Notes: a model not told the origin generated them from the sequence alone. A stretch of DNA of 40,938 nucleotides from an uncultured Alphaproteobacteria bacterium (GCA_902512325.1 CABXIT010000011.1:1-40938), one strand, 5' to 3'; positions 8,819 through 18,029 are shown, counted from the first letter of the stretch. Numbers and translations: made by a program.

Positions 8819-9880
8819 ATGTCTTTATCAGTTGATTCTGTAGATATTAAAAAGAAGATTGAAAATTGTAAAACTCTACAAGAAGTAGAAGTTATACGAT
8901 TGGAGTATCTTGGTAAAAAAGGATTAATACCATCGGAAATGAAGCTTCTAAGTCAGCTGTCAATCGAACAAAAAAAAATTAAAGGTCAGCAATTAAATAA
9001 ACTAAAAACGTTTATTGAAGATGCAGTTAATGATCATAAAATTTTAATTGAAAATAAAAAGTTAGAAGAAAAACTAAAAAATGAGAGTGTCGATGTTACT
9101 CTGCCTCATAATGAGGAAGTAACAGGAAAAATTCATCCTATTTCACAAACAATTTTTAGTATTATAGAGATTTTTGGCAATTTAAATTACTCAGTTGAGG
9201 CTGGGCCAGATATTGAAAGTGATTTTAATAATTTTTCTGCTTTAAATATACCACCCCATCATCCTGCTCGTGAGATGCAAGATACTTTTTATGTAAATAA
9301 TGCTAATGGTGAAGACAATGTGCTGAGAACACATACAAGTCCCGTTCAAGTTAGAACAATGCTGAAATCAAAACCTCCAATAAAAATTATTGTACCAGGA
9401 AGAACCTACCGAAGTGACTCCGACTCCACGCACACACCTATGTTTCATCAAGTGGAAGGTTTATTGGTCAATAAAGATGCCACAATGGCAGATCTAAAAT
9501 CAACACTTATTTTATTTTTAAAAGAATTTTTTGAAATTGATAACTTAAAATATAGATTTAGACCAAGCTATTTTCCTTTTACAGAACCAAGTGCTGAAAT
9601 GGACGTTGCTTATACAAAAAAAAATAACGTTCTAAAAATTGGTGAAGGAGATGATTGGTTAGAAATTTTAGGTTGTGGAATGGTTAATCCAAAAGTTTTA
9701 GAAAACTGCAATATAGACTCTTCCGTCTATCAAGGTTTTGCTTTTGGAATGGGTATAGAGCGTCTCTCTATGTTAAAATATGGAATAACAGATATGCGCG
9801 GTCTGTTTGACTTAAATCTTAAGTGGTTAGATCATTACGGTTTTTCTCCACTAGATTTAAAAACAAGATCGGAAATTTAA
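8819..9880 (+). CDS. pheS: Phenylalanyl-tRNA synthetase alpha subunit
   Basis: The catalytic subunit of the (alpha-beta)2 enzyme that charges tRNA-Phe. The 353-residue product has an N-terminal coiled-coil arm (about 1-90), class II motif 1 around LNIPPHHPAREMQDTFYV (about 140), motif 2 (VPGRTYRSDSDSTHTPMFHQ, about 192-212) and motif 3 (AFGMGIERLSMLKYGI, about 303-319). The ATG at 8819 is 31 bp after rplT. pheT starts 6 bp downstream, so pheS, pheT, lepA and the next gene form one operon. Confidence 0.97.
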   Translation: MSLSVDSVDIKKKIENCKTLQEVEVIRLEYLGKKGLIPSEMKLLSQLSIEQKKIKGQQLNKLKTFIEDAVNDHKILIENKKLEEKLKNESVDVTLPHNEEVTGKIHPISQTIFSIIEIFGNLNYSVEAGPDIESDFNNFSALNIPPHHPAREMQDTFYVNNANGEDNVLRTHTSPVQVRTMLKSKPPIKIIVPGRTYRSDSDSTHTPMFHQVEGLLVNKDATMADLKSTLILFLKEFFEIDNLKYRFRPSYFPFTEPSAEMDVAYTKKNNVLKIGEGDDWLEILGCGMVNPKVLENCNIDSSVYQGFAFGMGIERLSMLKYGITDMRGLFDLNLKWLDHYGFSPLDLKTRSEI

Positions 9881-9886
9881 GCTGTT

Positions 9887-12283
9887 ATGAAATTTACACT
9901 TAGTTGGTTAAAAGATCATTTAGATACAAATAAAGATCTTGAGACAATTGTTGATACACTAACAAACATTGGGCTTGAAATTGAGAGTGTTGAAGACAAA
10001 TCAAAAGATTTTAATGATTTTACTGTTGCTGAAGTGTTAAAAGCTGAAAAACATCCTGATGCAGATAGACTGAAGGTTTGTACTGTAAAATCAATAGACG
10101 GAACGTTTCAAGTAGTCTGTGGTGCACCTAATGCACGAAAAGGAATGAAGGGTATATTTGCACCTGAGAATAGTTTTATTCCTGGCACAGGAGTGAAATT
10201 AAAAAAATCTAAAATTAGAGGAGTAGAATCATGTGGCATGCTTGTTTCAGAGCGAGAAATGGGAATATCTGATGAGCATGATGGCATAATTGAAGTTGAT
10301 TCAAAACATTCATTGGGAGAAAAGTTTATAGAAGTATTTAATCTTGATGACCCTGTTATTGAAATAAACATTACACCAAATAGAGGAGACTGTCTTTCTA
10401 TTAGAGGTGTTGCAAGAGATTTAGCAGCAGCAGGATTAGGAAAATTAAAAGAAAATACATTAATTAAAAATATTGAAGGTACATTTGATAGTCCTGTTAA
10501 ATGGGAAAAAGATTTCAATGGGGATATGGAATATATTTGTCCCGGTGTAGCAGGAAGATATTTTAAAAATATCACTAATAAGGAAAGCCCAGCTTGGTTA
10601 CAGCAACGATTAAAGGCTATTGGCCTAAGACCAATTTCTGCCCTTGTTGATATCACTAACTACATCACTTATGACTTAGGAAGACCTTTGCATGTATATG
10701 ATGCTGATAAGATTAATGGCAATTTAAAAATGCGTTACGCAAAAGAAAATGAAGACTGCCTTACTCTCGATGAAGAAAAAAGACAGTGCACAAAAGATAT
10801 GATTGTTATCTCTGATAATAACCAACTTCATGGTATTGGTGGAGTAATGGGAGGTTTGGATAGTGGTTGTAGCTTTGATACTAAAAATGTTTTTCTTGAA
10901 GTTGCATTATTTGATCCCATTTCTGTAACAAAAACAGGAAGGCATCTTAAACTACAAAGTGATGCAAGATATAGGTTTGAGAGAGGCATAGACCCTACTT
11001 CAATAGAGTGGGGAGTGCAAGCAGCAACAAAAATGATATTGGATTTATGTGGTGGGGAGGCTAGTAAACAAGTTCAAACTCCAATTTTAAAAGATAAACA
11101 AAATATTTTAGACTTTAATACAGACAAAATAAAATCATTAGGTGGAGTTGATGTTCCAAAAGATAAACAGAAATCTATTTTAGAATCTCTAGGTTTTAAT
11201 GTTTCAGCAAAAGGTAATGTTTTTAATATCACCGCACCAAGTTTTAGACCTGATATAGAGGGTGAGGCCGATATTGTTGAAGAAATTTTAAGAATATATG
11301 GCTTTGATCAAATTCCTCTTACTAATGTAAGTGATCACAATAATAAGAAAAATGTTTTAAGTGCTGAGCTTAAGTCTTTTTATAAAATAAAAAGAACAAT
11401 TGCAAATACAGGTTATACAGAGGCTGTAACTTGGTCATTCATGGATGAAAAAATAGCAAAATTACTATCTGCAAATGCTATTCTGATAAAAAATCCCATT
11501 AGTGCTGAACTTAATGTAATGCGCCCATCTAATATTCCTAATTTATTGAGTGCAGTCAATCTTAATAAATCAAAGATGATTACTAGTGGTAAAATATTTG
11601 AAGTAGGGCCTATATTTGATGAAATTTTAGAAGATAAGCAAGTTAATGTTGCTACGGGAATTGGATATGGAAATGTTTCTGGTAATAATTGGAACTCACC
11701 AAAGAAAGACTTTGATGTCTTTGCAATTAAGTCGGATCTTATGACAATTTTAAAATCTTTAAATGCTCCAATTGGTAATCTTAATTATGAAACGATCAAT
11801 AATAAAGTTTTTCATCCTGGTAAGTCTTCATCTTTACGAATTGGAAAAAATATTATTGCTAATTTTGGAGAACTTAATCCAATTTTATTAAAATCGCTTG
11901 ATATATCAAATACGGTTGTGGCATTCGAAATATTTACAGAAACATTAGCGCAATTTCAAAATAAAAAAGCATCCACTATATCTGCTTTTGATAACAATCC
12001 ATTTCAAATGGTAGAGAGAGATTTTGCTTTTTTACTTCCAAAATCAATTAAAGCAAATGACATAGTAAATAAGATTAAAAAAATTGATAAAAAAATTATA
12101 AACAAAGTTTCAATTTTTGATGTTTATGAGGGTGAAAAGATTAATAATGACGCAAAAAGTATTGCAATTAGAGTCCAGTTACAGCCTTTAGAAAAAACAT
12201 TTAGTGATGAAGAGATAGAAAGTTTTTCTAATCAAATTATAGATTTAGTTATCACTAGTTTTAGTGCAACTCTAAGAAAGTAA
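9887..12283 (+). CDS. pheT: Phenylalanyl-tRNA synthetase beta subunit
   Basis: The 798-residue beta subunit supplies tRNA binding and editing. In order: an OB-fold tRNA-binding domain (about 40-150, [20 protein letters not shown] and VVCGAPNAR), the B3/B4 editing domain (about 210-390, with [21 protein letters not shown]), the B5 domain (about 400-475, [19 protein letters not shown]), a catalytic-like core, and a C-terminal FDX-ACB anticodon-binding domain (about 705-798, [15 protein letters not shown]). Full length for the family. Its TAA overlaps the lepA ATG by one base. Confidence 0.97.
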   Translation: MKFTLSWLKDHLDTNKDLETIVDTLTNIGLEIESVEDKSKDFNDFTVAEVLKAEKHPDADRLKVCTVKSIDGTFQVVCGAPNARKGMKGIFAPENSFIPGTGVKLKKSKIRGVESCGMLVSEREMGISDEHDGIIEVDSKHSLGEKFIEVFNLDDPVIEINITPNRGDCLSIRGVARDLAAAGLGKLKENTLIKNIEGTFDSPVKWEKDFNGDMEYICPGVAGRYFKNITNKESPAWLQQRLKAIGLRPISALVDITNYITYDLGRPLHVYDADKINGNLKMRYAKENEDCLTLDEEKRQCTKDMIVISDNNQLHGIGGVMGGLDSGCSFDTKNVFLEVALFDPISVTKTGRHLKLQSDARYRFERGIDPTSIEWGVQAATKMILDLCGGEASKQVQTPILKDKQNILDFNTDKIKSLGGVDVPKDKQKSILESLGFNVSAKGNVFNITAPSFRPDIEGEADIVEEILRIYGFDQIPLTNVSDHNNKKNVLSAELKSFYKIKRTIANTGYTEAVTWSFMDEKIAKLLSANAILIKNPISAELNVMRPSNIPNLLSAVNLNKSKMITSGKIFEVGPIFDEILEDKQVNVATGIGYGNVSGNNWNSPKKDFDVFAIKSDLMTILKSLNAPIGNLNYETINNKVFHPGKSSSLRIGKNIIANFGELNPILLKSLDISNTVVAFEIFTETLAQFQNKKASTISAFDNNPFQMVERDFAFLLPKSIKANDIVNKIKKIDKKIINKVSIFDVYEGEKINNDAKSIAIRVQLQPLEKTFSDEEIESFSNQIIDLVITSFSATLRK

Positions 12284-14085
12284 TGAGATATCTCTCAAGT
12301 ATCAGAAATTTTTCTATAATTGCGCATATTGATCACGGTAAATCAACTTTAGCAGATAGACTTATTCAGTTTTGTGGCGGTTTATCTGATAGGGAGATGA
12401 AAGAACAGGTTCTTGACTCAATGGAATTAGAAAGAGAAAGAGGGATAACAATAAAAGCACAAACAGTACGCCTTAATTATACTTCTAAAGATGGAAAAAA
12501 GTATATTTTAAATATAATGGATACACCTGGACATGTAGATTTTTCTTATGAAGTATCAAGATCTTTAGCAGCATGTGAAAGTTCTTTATTAATAGTAGAT
12601 TCAACACAAGGTGTAGAAGCTCAAACGCTTGCAAACGCTTATCAAGCTATAAATAATGATCATGAAATTTTACCGGTATTAAATAAGGCTGACCTTCCTT
12701 CTTCTGAACCTGAAAAAATCAAAGAGCAAATTGAAGATGTTTTAGGTATAGACTCTTCTGATGCATCTTTAGTATCTGCTAAGACTGGTCAAGGTGTTGA
12801 AGAATTAATTGAAAAAATTATTTCAATACTTCCTTCACCGAAAGGCAATTTAGATGAGCCACTTAAATGTATGTTAGTTGACAGTTGGTATGATAGTTAT
12901 CTTGGAGTTGTAGTACTAGTAAGAGTTATACATGGTCAATTAAAGAAGAATCAAAAAATTAGATTTATGGCTGCTGGTGTAACTCATACTATCGATAGAG
13001 TAGGTATATTTTCTCCAAAACCAAATGAAGTTGATTACCTAGGACCTGGAGAAATAGGTTTTATTAATTCAGGAATCAAAAGTGTATCTGACTGCAAAGT
13101 AGGGGACACAATTACTGATGAAAAAAACCCAACAGTTAAGCCATTACCTGGTTTTAAACCATCCCAACCGGTTGTTTTTTGTGGAATGTTTCCTGTAGAC
13201 TCAGATGATTATGAGCATCTAAGAGATAGTATGGTAAAACTTGCGCTAAATGACTCAAGTTTTTCATACGAACCTGAAGTTAGTCCTGCCTTAGGTTATG
13301 GTTTTAGATGTGGTTTTTTAGGACTACTTCATCTTGAGATTATTCGAGACAGGTTTGAATTAGAATTTAATCTTGAACTTGTTACAACTGCTCCATCAGT
13401 TGTTTATAAAATAAATATGAATAATGGCTCAATAATTGATTTGCATAATCCAACAGATATGCCGGATCCAGTTAAAGTTAATTCCATTGAAGAACCGTGG
13501 ATTAAATCAACAATTATTGTTCCTGATGAGTTTCTTGGACCAGTGCTAGAATTATGTACTTCTAAAAGAGGTATTCAAATTAACCTTAATTATACTGGCA
13601 CAAGAGCAATGGTAGAATATAAATTACCTCTAAATGAAGTAGTATTTGATTTTTATGATCGTTTAAAATCAATTACCAAAGGATATGCTAGTTTTGATTA
13701 TGAGATTATTGGATATGAAGTTAATGACCTAGTTAAAGTAAGTATAATGATTAATGGCGATCCAGTTGATGCTTTATCACTAATTGTTCATAGAGATAGA
13801 TCACAACAGAGGGGCAGAGCTTTATGTGAACGTTTAAAAGATCTCATTCCTAGACAGCAATTTAAAGTTGCCATTCAAGCTGCTATAGGAGGTAAAATCA
13901 TAGCTAGAGAAACAGTTGCCTCATTTAGAAAAGATGTTACTCAGAAATTATATGGAGGAGATGTAACTAGAAAAAATAAATTACTTGAGAAACAAAAAAA
14001 AGGAAAAAAAAGAATGAGGCAATTTGGCAAAGTTGATATTCCTCAAAATGCATTTTTGAATGCTTTAAAAATGAGCAATAATTAG
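12283..14085 (+). CDS. lepA: Elongation factor 4 (LepA), ribosomal back-translocase GTPase
   Basis: A 600-residue translational GTPase associated with ribosomes under stress and during assembly. The G1 loop is AHIDHGKST (residues 14-22), G3 is DTPGH (about 80-84) and G4 is NKAD (about 133). The LepA-specific C-terminal domain is present, with [21 protein letters not shown] and the ending [18 protein letters not shown]. The start overlaps the pheT stop by one base and the stop overlaps the next start by one base (TAGTG), so translation is likely coupled across three genes. Confidence 0.98.
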   Translation: MRYLSSIRNFSIIAHIDHGKSTLADRLIQFCGGLSDREMKEQVLDSMELERERGITIKAQTVRLNYTSKDGKKYILNIMDTPGHVDFSYEVSRSLAACESSLLIVDSTQGVEAQTLANAYQAINNDHEILPVLNKADLPSSEPEKIKEQIEDVLGIDSSDASLVSAKTGQGVEELIEKIISILPSPKGNLDEPLKCMLVDSWYDSYLGVVVLVRVIHGQLKKNQKIRFMAAGVTHTIDRVGIFSPKPNEVDYLGPGEIGFINSGIKSVSDCKVGDTITDEKNPTVKPLPGFKPSQPVVFCGMFPVDSDDYEHLRDSMVKLALNDSSFSYEPEVSPALGYGFRCGFLGLLHLEIIRDRFELEFNLELVTTAPSVVYKINMNNGSIIDLHNPTDMPDPVKVNSIEEPWIKSTIIVPDEFLGPVLELCTSKRGIQINLNYTGTRAMVEYKLPLNEVVFDFYDRLKSITKGYASFDYEIIGYEVNDLVKVSIMINGDPVDALSLIVHRDRSQQRGRALCERLKDLIPRQQFKVAIQAAIGGKIIARETVASFRKDVTQKLYGGDVTRKNKLLEKQKKGKKRMRQFGKVDIPQNAFLNALKMSNN

Positions 14086-15404
14086 TGCAAAAACCAAGTA
14101 TTATTTTTTTAAACCATGCTTCTTTTATCATTTATTTTAATAAAATCAGAATTTTAGTTGACCCTTATTTGTTTGGCTCAGCTTTTAATAATGGTTGGAA
14201 CTTACTTACTGAAGTTGATCATACTAAGCAAATAGATCATATAACGCATATCTTTTATTCACATGAACACCCTGATCATTTTTCAATACCATTTTTAAAA
14301 AAAATAGAACCTGTAGTTCGTAAAAATATAACAATTCTTTATCAGCACACTTATGATAAAAGAATTAAAAACTATTGTCAAAAATTAGGATATAAATTCA
14401 AAGAATTTAAAGATGGATTTGAAGAGTCAATAAGTGATGATTTTTCATTAATTATTGGAAAAGTACCTTTTTATGACAGTTGGGTAAATTTTAAAATTAA
14501 TGATACAAATATTCTTAATGTTAATGATTGTGTTCTTGAAAACCCAAAACTTGTATCAGATATTAATAAAAAACTTAATAGAAAAATTGATGTTTTGCTT
14601 ACTCAATTTTCTTATGCTAATTTTATAAAAGAAGAAAAGCAAGAACTAAGAGCTTTAAAACAATTAGAAAAGATTAAAATTCAAGATGAAGTTTTAAAGC
14701 CAGAATATATAATTCCTTTTGCTTCATTTATATATTTCTCTCATCAAGAAAATAAATTCATGAATGAAAATATTAACTCAGTAAATGATACGTATAAATA
14801 TTTAATTAAAAATTGTAATGCAAAACCAATTATTTTATCTCCTAATGAAGAGTGGAATTTAGAAGATAAAAATAATGATTCATCATTATATTTTTGGGAA
14901 AATATTTATAAAAATATTAACAATTTAAATTATAGTTCTCTGGTTAATACTTATAGTGGAAATGACTTAATTATAGAAAGCAAAAAATATATTGAAAAAT
15001 TAAATCAAAATAACAATTTATTTTTAATTAAATTTTTATATTTTTTGAATTTTCTTCCATCAATAAAAATACATATTACTGATCTTAATAAATATTACTA
15101 TTTTGATATTTTAAGAGGATTAAATGAAATATCTCTAGTCAACAATACTTCTTCTTTAGTAAGTTTTAGTAGTGAAACTTTGATGTTTATTTTCAATCAT
15201 GATTATGGATTTGATACATTACAAGTTAACTCAAGATTAAAATGTGATGAAATTTATTTTAAAAAAGTAACCAAATGTTTTATTCTTGGAAGTTTAAATA
15301 ATACTGGTAGATACATTAAAATTTTTGACTTTTACAAATATTTAAATTTAAATTTTATTATTCGTGGACTGGAAATACTAAATTTGAAAAAGAAAAATTA
15401 TTAA
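14085..15404 (+). CDS. Metallo-beta-lactamase-fold hydrolase with long C-terminal region
   Basis: A 439-residue protein starting with GTG at 14085, one base into the lepA stop; no ATG start would keep the N-terminal strand. The N-terminal half is a metallo-beta-lactamase fold of the UlaG-like type: FLNHASFIIYF (8-18), ILVDPYLFG (23-31) and the metal-binding SHEHPDHF with His60, His62, Asp64 and His65. A second metal ligand region may be NVNDCV (about 146). The roughly 200-residue C-terminal part, rich in Asn and aromatic residues, matches no domain I recognise; some UlaG-like and CMP-sialate-hydroxylase-like proteins have similar extensions. The function is unknown. The gene ends just before the tRNA-Ser promoter. 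Confidence 0.75.
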   Translation: MQKPSIIFLNHASFIIYFNKIRILVDPYLFGSAFNNGWNLLTEVDHTKQIDHITHIFYSHEHPDHFSIPFLKKIEPVVRKNITILYQHTYDKRIKNYCQKLGYKFKEFKDGFEESISDDFSLIIGKVPFYDSWVNFKINDTNILNVNDCVLENPKLVSDINKKLNRKIDVLLTQFSYANFIKEEKQELRALKQLEKIKIQDEVLKPEYIIPFASFIYFSHQENKFMNENINSVNDTYKYLIKNCNAKPIILSPNEEWNLEDKNNDSSLYFWENIYKNINNLNYSSLVNTYSGNDLIIESKKYIEKLNQNNNLFLIKFLYFLNFLPSIKIHITDLNKYYYFDILRGLNEISLVNNTSSLVSFSSETLMFIFNHDYGFDTLQVNSRLKCDEIYFKKVTKCFILGSLNNTGRYIKIFDFYKYLNLNFIIRGLEILNLKKKNY

Positions 15405-15410
15405 TATAAT
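15384..15410 (+). promoter_or_regulatory. Candidate promoter of tRNA-Ser
   Basis: TTGAAA at 15384-15389 and a perfect TATAAT at 15405-15410, spaced by 15 bp, lie 30 bp upstream of the tRNA-Ser gene. The spacer is slightly short. The -35 box lies inside the end of the preceding gene. Confidence 0.42.
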
Positions 15411-15439
15411 ATATAGATCTGGATTATCTTGAATTTCGT

Positions 15440-15529
15440 GGAGAGATGTGAGAGCGGTTTAATCAGCACGCTTGGAAAGCGTGTATAGTGGCAACACTAT
15501 CGAGGGTTCGAATCCCTCTCTCTCCGCCA
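15440..15529 (+). tRNA. tRNA-Ser (anticodon GGA), complete
   Basis: A full 90-nt tRNA with encoded CCA. The acceptor GGAGAGA (15440-15446) pairs with TCTCTCC before G-CCA. The anticodon loop TTGGAAA gives anticodon GGA, reading UCC and UCU. The long variable arm (ATAGTG-GCAA-CACTAT) is a class II feature expected of tRNA-Ser, and the T arm is GAGGG-TTCGAAT-CCCTC. It is the only one of five related copies here with a 5' half and anchors the accessory cassettes that follow. Confidence 0.96.
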
Positions 15530-15575
15530 TAAATTAAGATATTTTATTGAAGAATATTAAACAAAAATAGTTTTC

Positions 15576-15593
15576 GGCACACATACGGCACAC
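15576..15593 (+). repeat. Arm-type direct repeat, cassette 1 left
   Basis: GGCACAC-ATAC-GGCACAC, two 7-mers with an 11 bp period, starting 47 bases after the last base of the tRNA. The following bases (CTTGCTAACCTGATA) recur beside other copies. Probably an integrase or excisionase arm-binding site. Confidence 0.65.
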
Positions 15594-15637
15594 TTGCTAA
15601 CCTGATATTTAAAATTTAATTAATTATAACACTAAAT

Positions 15638-16114
15638 TTAAATACGATACTGAAAATTTTGTGTCGTTGGATTAATTTTTATTAATTTAGCACCATTTCG
15701 AATATGATAATGAGTTGCAACAGGTGTCAAAGGAGATAACGTCATAATACTATCAATGTTATTTTGTTTTTTCATATATTTTAATAATTCTTTCATTATT
15801 TTTTTCCCCGCTCCTTTTTTTAAAGACCACAAGGTATAAGCAACGGCAATTTGACTATCCTTCTCATTTACACTCATTAAATCTAATTCTTTTACTGTAG
15901 CAGGTAATTCATTTGTAAAAGCAAGACAGACAACGCCTTCAATTTCATCTTTAAATTTTAATCCAAATATCTTCCTACCCTTTGTTGTTCTAAACGTATT
16001 ATCTAATTCAGGTCTAACAGGATCATCTTCTGGATTAATTTCACTTAATTCAACAAGTTCTGTTTTTTTAATCCAGTTAAAAAAATCAAAATTGTATCTG
16101 TATTTTTTTATCAC
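15638..16114 (-). CDS. Putative GNAT-fold protein (orphan cargo gene)
   Basis: A 158-residue protein without signal peptide or membrane segments. A GNAT-like layout is suggested by the strand FGLKFKDEIEGVVCLAFT (about 50-67), a strand with AVAYTLWSLKKGAGKKIMKELLKYMK (about 90-115, resembling the acetyl-CoA pyrophosphate loop and helix, here KKGAGK) and the closing TPVATHYHIRNGAKLIKI segment (about 129-146), which resembles the GNAT beta6-beta7 end. No substrate can be named. It is transcribed away from amt and shares the 358 bp gap with it. Its position inside the tRNA-anchored segment marks it as accessory cargo. Confidence 0.55.
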   Translation of the reverse strand: MIKKYRYNFDFFNWIKKTELVELSEINPEDDPVRPELDNTFRTTKGRKIFGLKFKDEIEGVVCLAFTNELPATVKELDLMSVNEKDSQIAVAYTLWSLKKGAGKKIMKELLKYMKKQNNIDSIMTLSPLTPVATHYHIRNGAKLIKINPTTQNFQYRI

Positions 16115-16230
16115 ACAGACCCTTTATACTTTTAGGTTTTTAAGAAAAGTCTATTTTTGATAATTTATATTTTTTTATTATGCATTTATTACATAACTAA
16201 TTTGCTTTAAATATTCTTTTAATTATTGTT

Positions 16231-16236
16231 TATAGT
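16231..16236 (+). promoter_or_regulatory. Candidate -10 element of the amt leader
   Basis: TATAGT at 16231-16236 would start transcription near 16243, exactly where the outer stem of the first aptamer begins. There is no clear -35 box. The same TATAGT hexamer precedes the SRP RNA gene at matching distance. Confidence 0.4.
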
Positions 16237-16241
16237 ATTAG

Positions 16242-16320
16242 TTTGCAAACATCGTTCATCTTTTAGGTTTCATAAACCTATGAGACGGAAGTAGACGCAA
16301 GTCGAAGGAACGCATGCAAA
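16242..16320 (+). promoter_or_regulatory. Glutamine riboswitch (glnA RNA), first of tandem pair
   Basis: The glnA RNA aptamer binds L-glutamine and controls nitrogen genes. Seen here are the P1 stem CGTTC (16253-16257) with GAACG (16308-16312), the conserved GACGGAAGTAG stretch (about 16284-16294), a GAC-GCAA-GTC hairpin and the conserved GAAGGAACGC 3' end. A side hairpin AGGTTT/AAACCT (16265-16279) enlarges the internal arm. P1 is extended by an outer TTTGCA/TGCAAA helix (16242-16247 with 16315-16320). The match is to the known motif from memory; a covariance search would confirm it. Confidence 0.85.
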
Positions 16321-16330
16321 GTTATAAAAT

Positions 16331-16383
16331 CGTTCAACTTTCTTTTAGAGAGGGTCGGAAGTAGACGCAAGTCGAAGGAACGC
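16331..16383 (+). promoter_or_regulatory. Glutamine riboswitch (glnA RNA), second of tandem pair
   Basis: A second aptamer with the same core: CGTTC (16331-16335) pairing with GAACG (16378-16382), TCGGAAGTAG, the GAC-GCAA-GTC hairpin and GAAGGAACGC. The side arm (CTTTCTTTTAGAGAGG) is different and shorter than in the first copy, while the core is identical. Only 18 bp separate the two P1 stems. It ends 90 nt before the likely amt start. Confidence 0.85.
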
Positions 16384-16398
16384 GGATCTTATCTATAA

Positions 16399-16468
16399 TT
16401 TCCATAGCTACGCATGATTATAACTCATCGCTAATGAGTAGTGTTGAGGAGTGTAATTTTTATGGAGG
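16399..16468 (+). promoter_or_regulatory. Possible Shine-Dalgarno-sequestering helix (expression platform)
   Basis: TTTCCATA (16399-16406) can pair with TATGGAGG (16461-16468), which contains the amt ribosome binding site; the helix has 8 pairs including 2 G-U. A nested hairpin ACTCAT-CGCTA-ATGAGT (16423-16439) brings the two strands together. This would allow translational shut-off controlled by the aptamers. Pairing is seen; function is inferred. Confidence 0.4.
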
Positions 16469-16472
16469 TTAT

Positions 16473-17756
16473 ATGCCTAAACAAAAAATATATTTTATTG
16501 GTACTCTCGTAAGTGTTTTATTTATCGCATCGGTAGCAAAAGCTGAAGTTTCAGATGAAACTGCCTATATTCTAAATTCTTTTCTTTTTTTAATAATGGG
16601 TTTTCTTGTCATGTGGATGGCAGCAGGTTTCTGCATGCTGGAGTCAGGTTTAGTTACATCAAAAAGTGTCTCTACCATTGCTGCTAAAAACATCGGTCTC
16701 TATGCCATTGCTGGTATAGCTTTTTGGCTGTGTGGTTATAATTTAGCTTATGGTATTGAGGAAGGTGGTTTTATCGGATCATTTACTCCTTGGAGCGATA
16801 CCAGCACAATGACAAAAGGATATTCTGATGGATCGGATTGGTTTTTTCAGATGGTTTTTTGCGCCACTACAGTTTCCATTGTATCGGGAACACTGGCTGA
16901 AAGAATAAAAATTTGGCCTTTCTTTATTTTTGCAGCTATTCTTACTGGAATCATTTATCCCATTCAAATGGGATGGCAATGGGGAGGAGGATTTCTTTCC
17001 ACTGCAGGCTTTTCTGATTTTGCAGGATCTACTCTTGTGCACAGTGCTGGTGGTTCAGCAGCTTTAGCAGGAGCTATTTTATTAGGATCGCGCTTAAATC
17101 GATTTACAAATGGAAAAGCAAAACCATTGGAGCCCTATGCAGCATCTTCAATACCACTGGCTACACTGGGCGTATTTATTTTATGGCTTGGTTGGTTTGG
17201 ATTTAATGGTGGATCCCAGTTAGCTTTAGCTTCCTTTGATGATGTTAATGCCATTAGCACAATTTTTATTAATACTAATCTTGCTGCGTGTGCTGGCGTT
17301 GTTGTTAATGCAGCAATCACACGGCTAGTTTTTGGCAAAACAGATGTTATTCAAATGTTAAACGGTGCACTAGGTGGTCTTGTTGCAATAACAGCAGAGC
17401 CTCTTATGCCTTCGCCATTACTAGCAATAGTTATAGGAGGTATAGGTGGTGCTATTGTAGTATTTGGATCTCAATTATTGATTAAGTTACAAATAGATGA
17501 TGTAGTAGGTGCAATTCCTGTGCATTTATTTGCAGGAATATGGGGAACACTTGCTGTTGTAATATCTAATCCTGATGCATCTTTAGGATCACAACTTATA
17601 GGAATTTTTGCTGTTAATTTTTTTGTTTTCATCACTTCTTTTCTTGTTTGGTTTGCTATGAAAAAGTCGGTGGGAATTCGTATAAGCGAAGAAGCTGAAA
17701 AACTAGGCACTGATAAAGTTGAGATTGGTGTCATAGCTTATATGATAAGAGATTAA
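16473..17756 (+). CDS. amt: Ammonium transporter (Amt/MEP/Rh family)
   Basis: An inner-membrane channel/transporter for ammonium. The 427-residue product has a signal peptide (MPKQKIYFIGTLVSVLFIASVAKA) and about 11 membrane segments, starting FLFLIMGFLVMWMAAGFCMLE. Both pore histidines are present (STLVHSAGG and IPVHLFAG), as is the conserved Asp of FSDFAGSTLVH. I prefer ATG 16473 over the in-frame ATG 16434 because GGAGG sits just before it and the signal peptide follows directly; spacing is short (4 nt). It has two tandem glutamine aptamers upstream and a strong hairpin terminator downstream. No glnB/glnK neighbour is present. It lies in the tRNA-anchored cassette region, so it may be horizontally acquired. 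Confidence 0.95.
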   Translation: MPKQKIYFIGTLVSVLFIASVAKAEVSDETAYILNSFLFLIMGFLVMWMAAGFCMLESGLVTSKSVSTIAAKNIGLYAIAGIAFWLCGYNLAYGIEEGGFIGSFTPWSDTSTMTKGYSDGSDWFFQMVFCATTVSIVSGTLAERIKIWPFFIFAAILTGIIYPIQMGWQWGGGFLSTAGFSDFAGSTLVHSAGGSAALAGAILLGSRLNRFTNGKAKPLEPYAASSIPLATLGVFILWLGWFGFNGGSQLALASFDDVNAISTIFINTNLAACAGVVVNAAITRLVFGKTDVIQMLNGALGGLVAITAEPLMPSPLLAIVIGGIGGAIVVFGSQLLIKLQIDDVVGAIPVHLFAGIWGTLAVVISNPDASLGSQLIGIFAVNFFVFITSFLVWFAMKKSVGIRISEEAEKLGTDKVEIGVIAYMIRD

Positions 17757-17768
17757 TTAAATATAAAC

Positions 17769-17796
17769 AAGAGCTACAGGTATCCCTGTAGCTCTT
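17769..17796 (+). terminator. Hairpin terminator after amt
   Basis: A perfect 12-bp stem (AAGAGCTACAGG / CCTGTAGCTCTT) with a TATC tetraloop begins 13 bp after the amt stop. The T-tract after it is short (TTTACT), but the flanking A's and T's make it work in either direction. It isolates amt from the downstream cassettes. Confidence 0.75.
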
Positions 17797-17879
17797 TACT
17801 CATGATTGATGGGTATAATTAAGTATCATCAAGATAAATTAATTTGTAAAAGATTTTAGTATTAAAGTTTAAAATTTTC

Positions 17880-17897
17880 GGCACACATACGGCACAC
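17880..17897 (+). repeat. Arm-type direct repeat, cassette 1 right
   Basis: GGCACAC-ATAC-GGCACAC, identical to the copy at 15576, located 60 bp before the tRNA fragment at 17958. Same orientation as the left copy. Confidence 0.65.
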
Positions 17898-17957
17898 TTA
17901 GACACCCGGTATTTACTTTTTCACGTTTAATTTTCCTTGGAAACTCTACACTTTGTA

Positions 17958-18029
17958 TTTAATCAGCACGCTTGGAAAGCGTGTATAGTAGAAATACTAT
18001 CGAGGGTTCGAATCCCTCTCTCTCCGCCA
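17958..18029 (+). repeat. tRNA-Ser 3' fragment 1 (att-like site)
   Basis: 72 bp matching the tRNA-Ser from just before the anticodon stem through CCA. The variable arm is ATAGTA-GAAA-TACTAT: its changes from the intact tRNA keep pairing. No matching acceptor 5' strand or D arm exists upstream, so it cannot be a working tRNA. It is the far-end duplicate expected from integration into a tRNA gene. Confidence 0.85.

Larger units (their letters stand above)
15530..18029 (+). mobile_element. tRNA-Ser cassette 1: GNAT-like gene plus riboswitch-controlled amt
   Basis: About 2.5 kb between the end of the intact tRNA-Ser and the first repeated tRNA 3' fragment. Arm-type direct repeats lie at both ends (15576-15593 and 17880-17897). 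No integrase or transposase is inside. Cargo is an outward GNAT-like gene and amt with its own RNA regulators and terminator. The repeat layout is seen directly; integration as the cause is inferred from how tRNA-targeting elements leave a 3' duplicate at the far end. Confidence 0.65.

Noticed and set aside
10108-10656. A 182-codon minus-strand reading frame inside pheT
   Set aside because: It lies wholly antisense to a well-conserved full-length gene, and its composition is what a shadow frame of pheT would give.
16231-16383. The two amt leader repeats as simple duplicated DNA or insertion footprint
   Set aside because: Only the aptamer core is identical; side arms differ in length and sequence while staying paired, as expected for two functional RNAs rather than a recent simple duplication.
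16434-16472. ATG at 16434 as the amt start
   Set aside because: It has no ribosome binding site, sits within a predicted hairpin, and would place 13 polar residues before the signal peptide. ATG 16473 has GGAGG before it.
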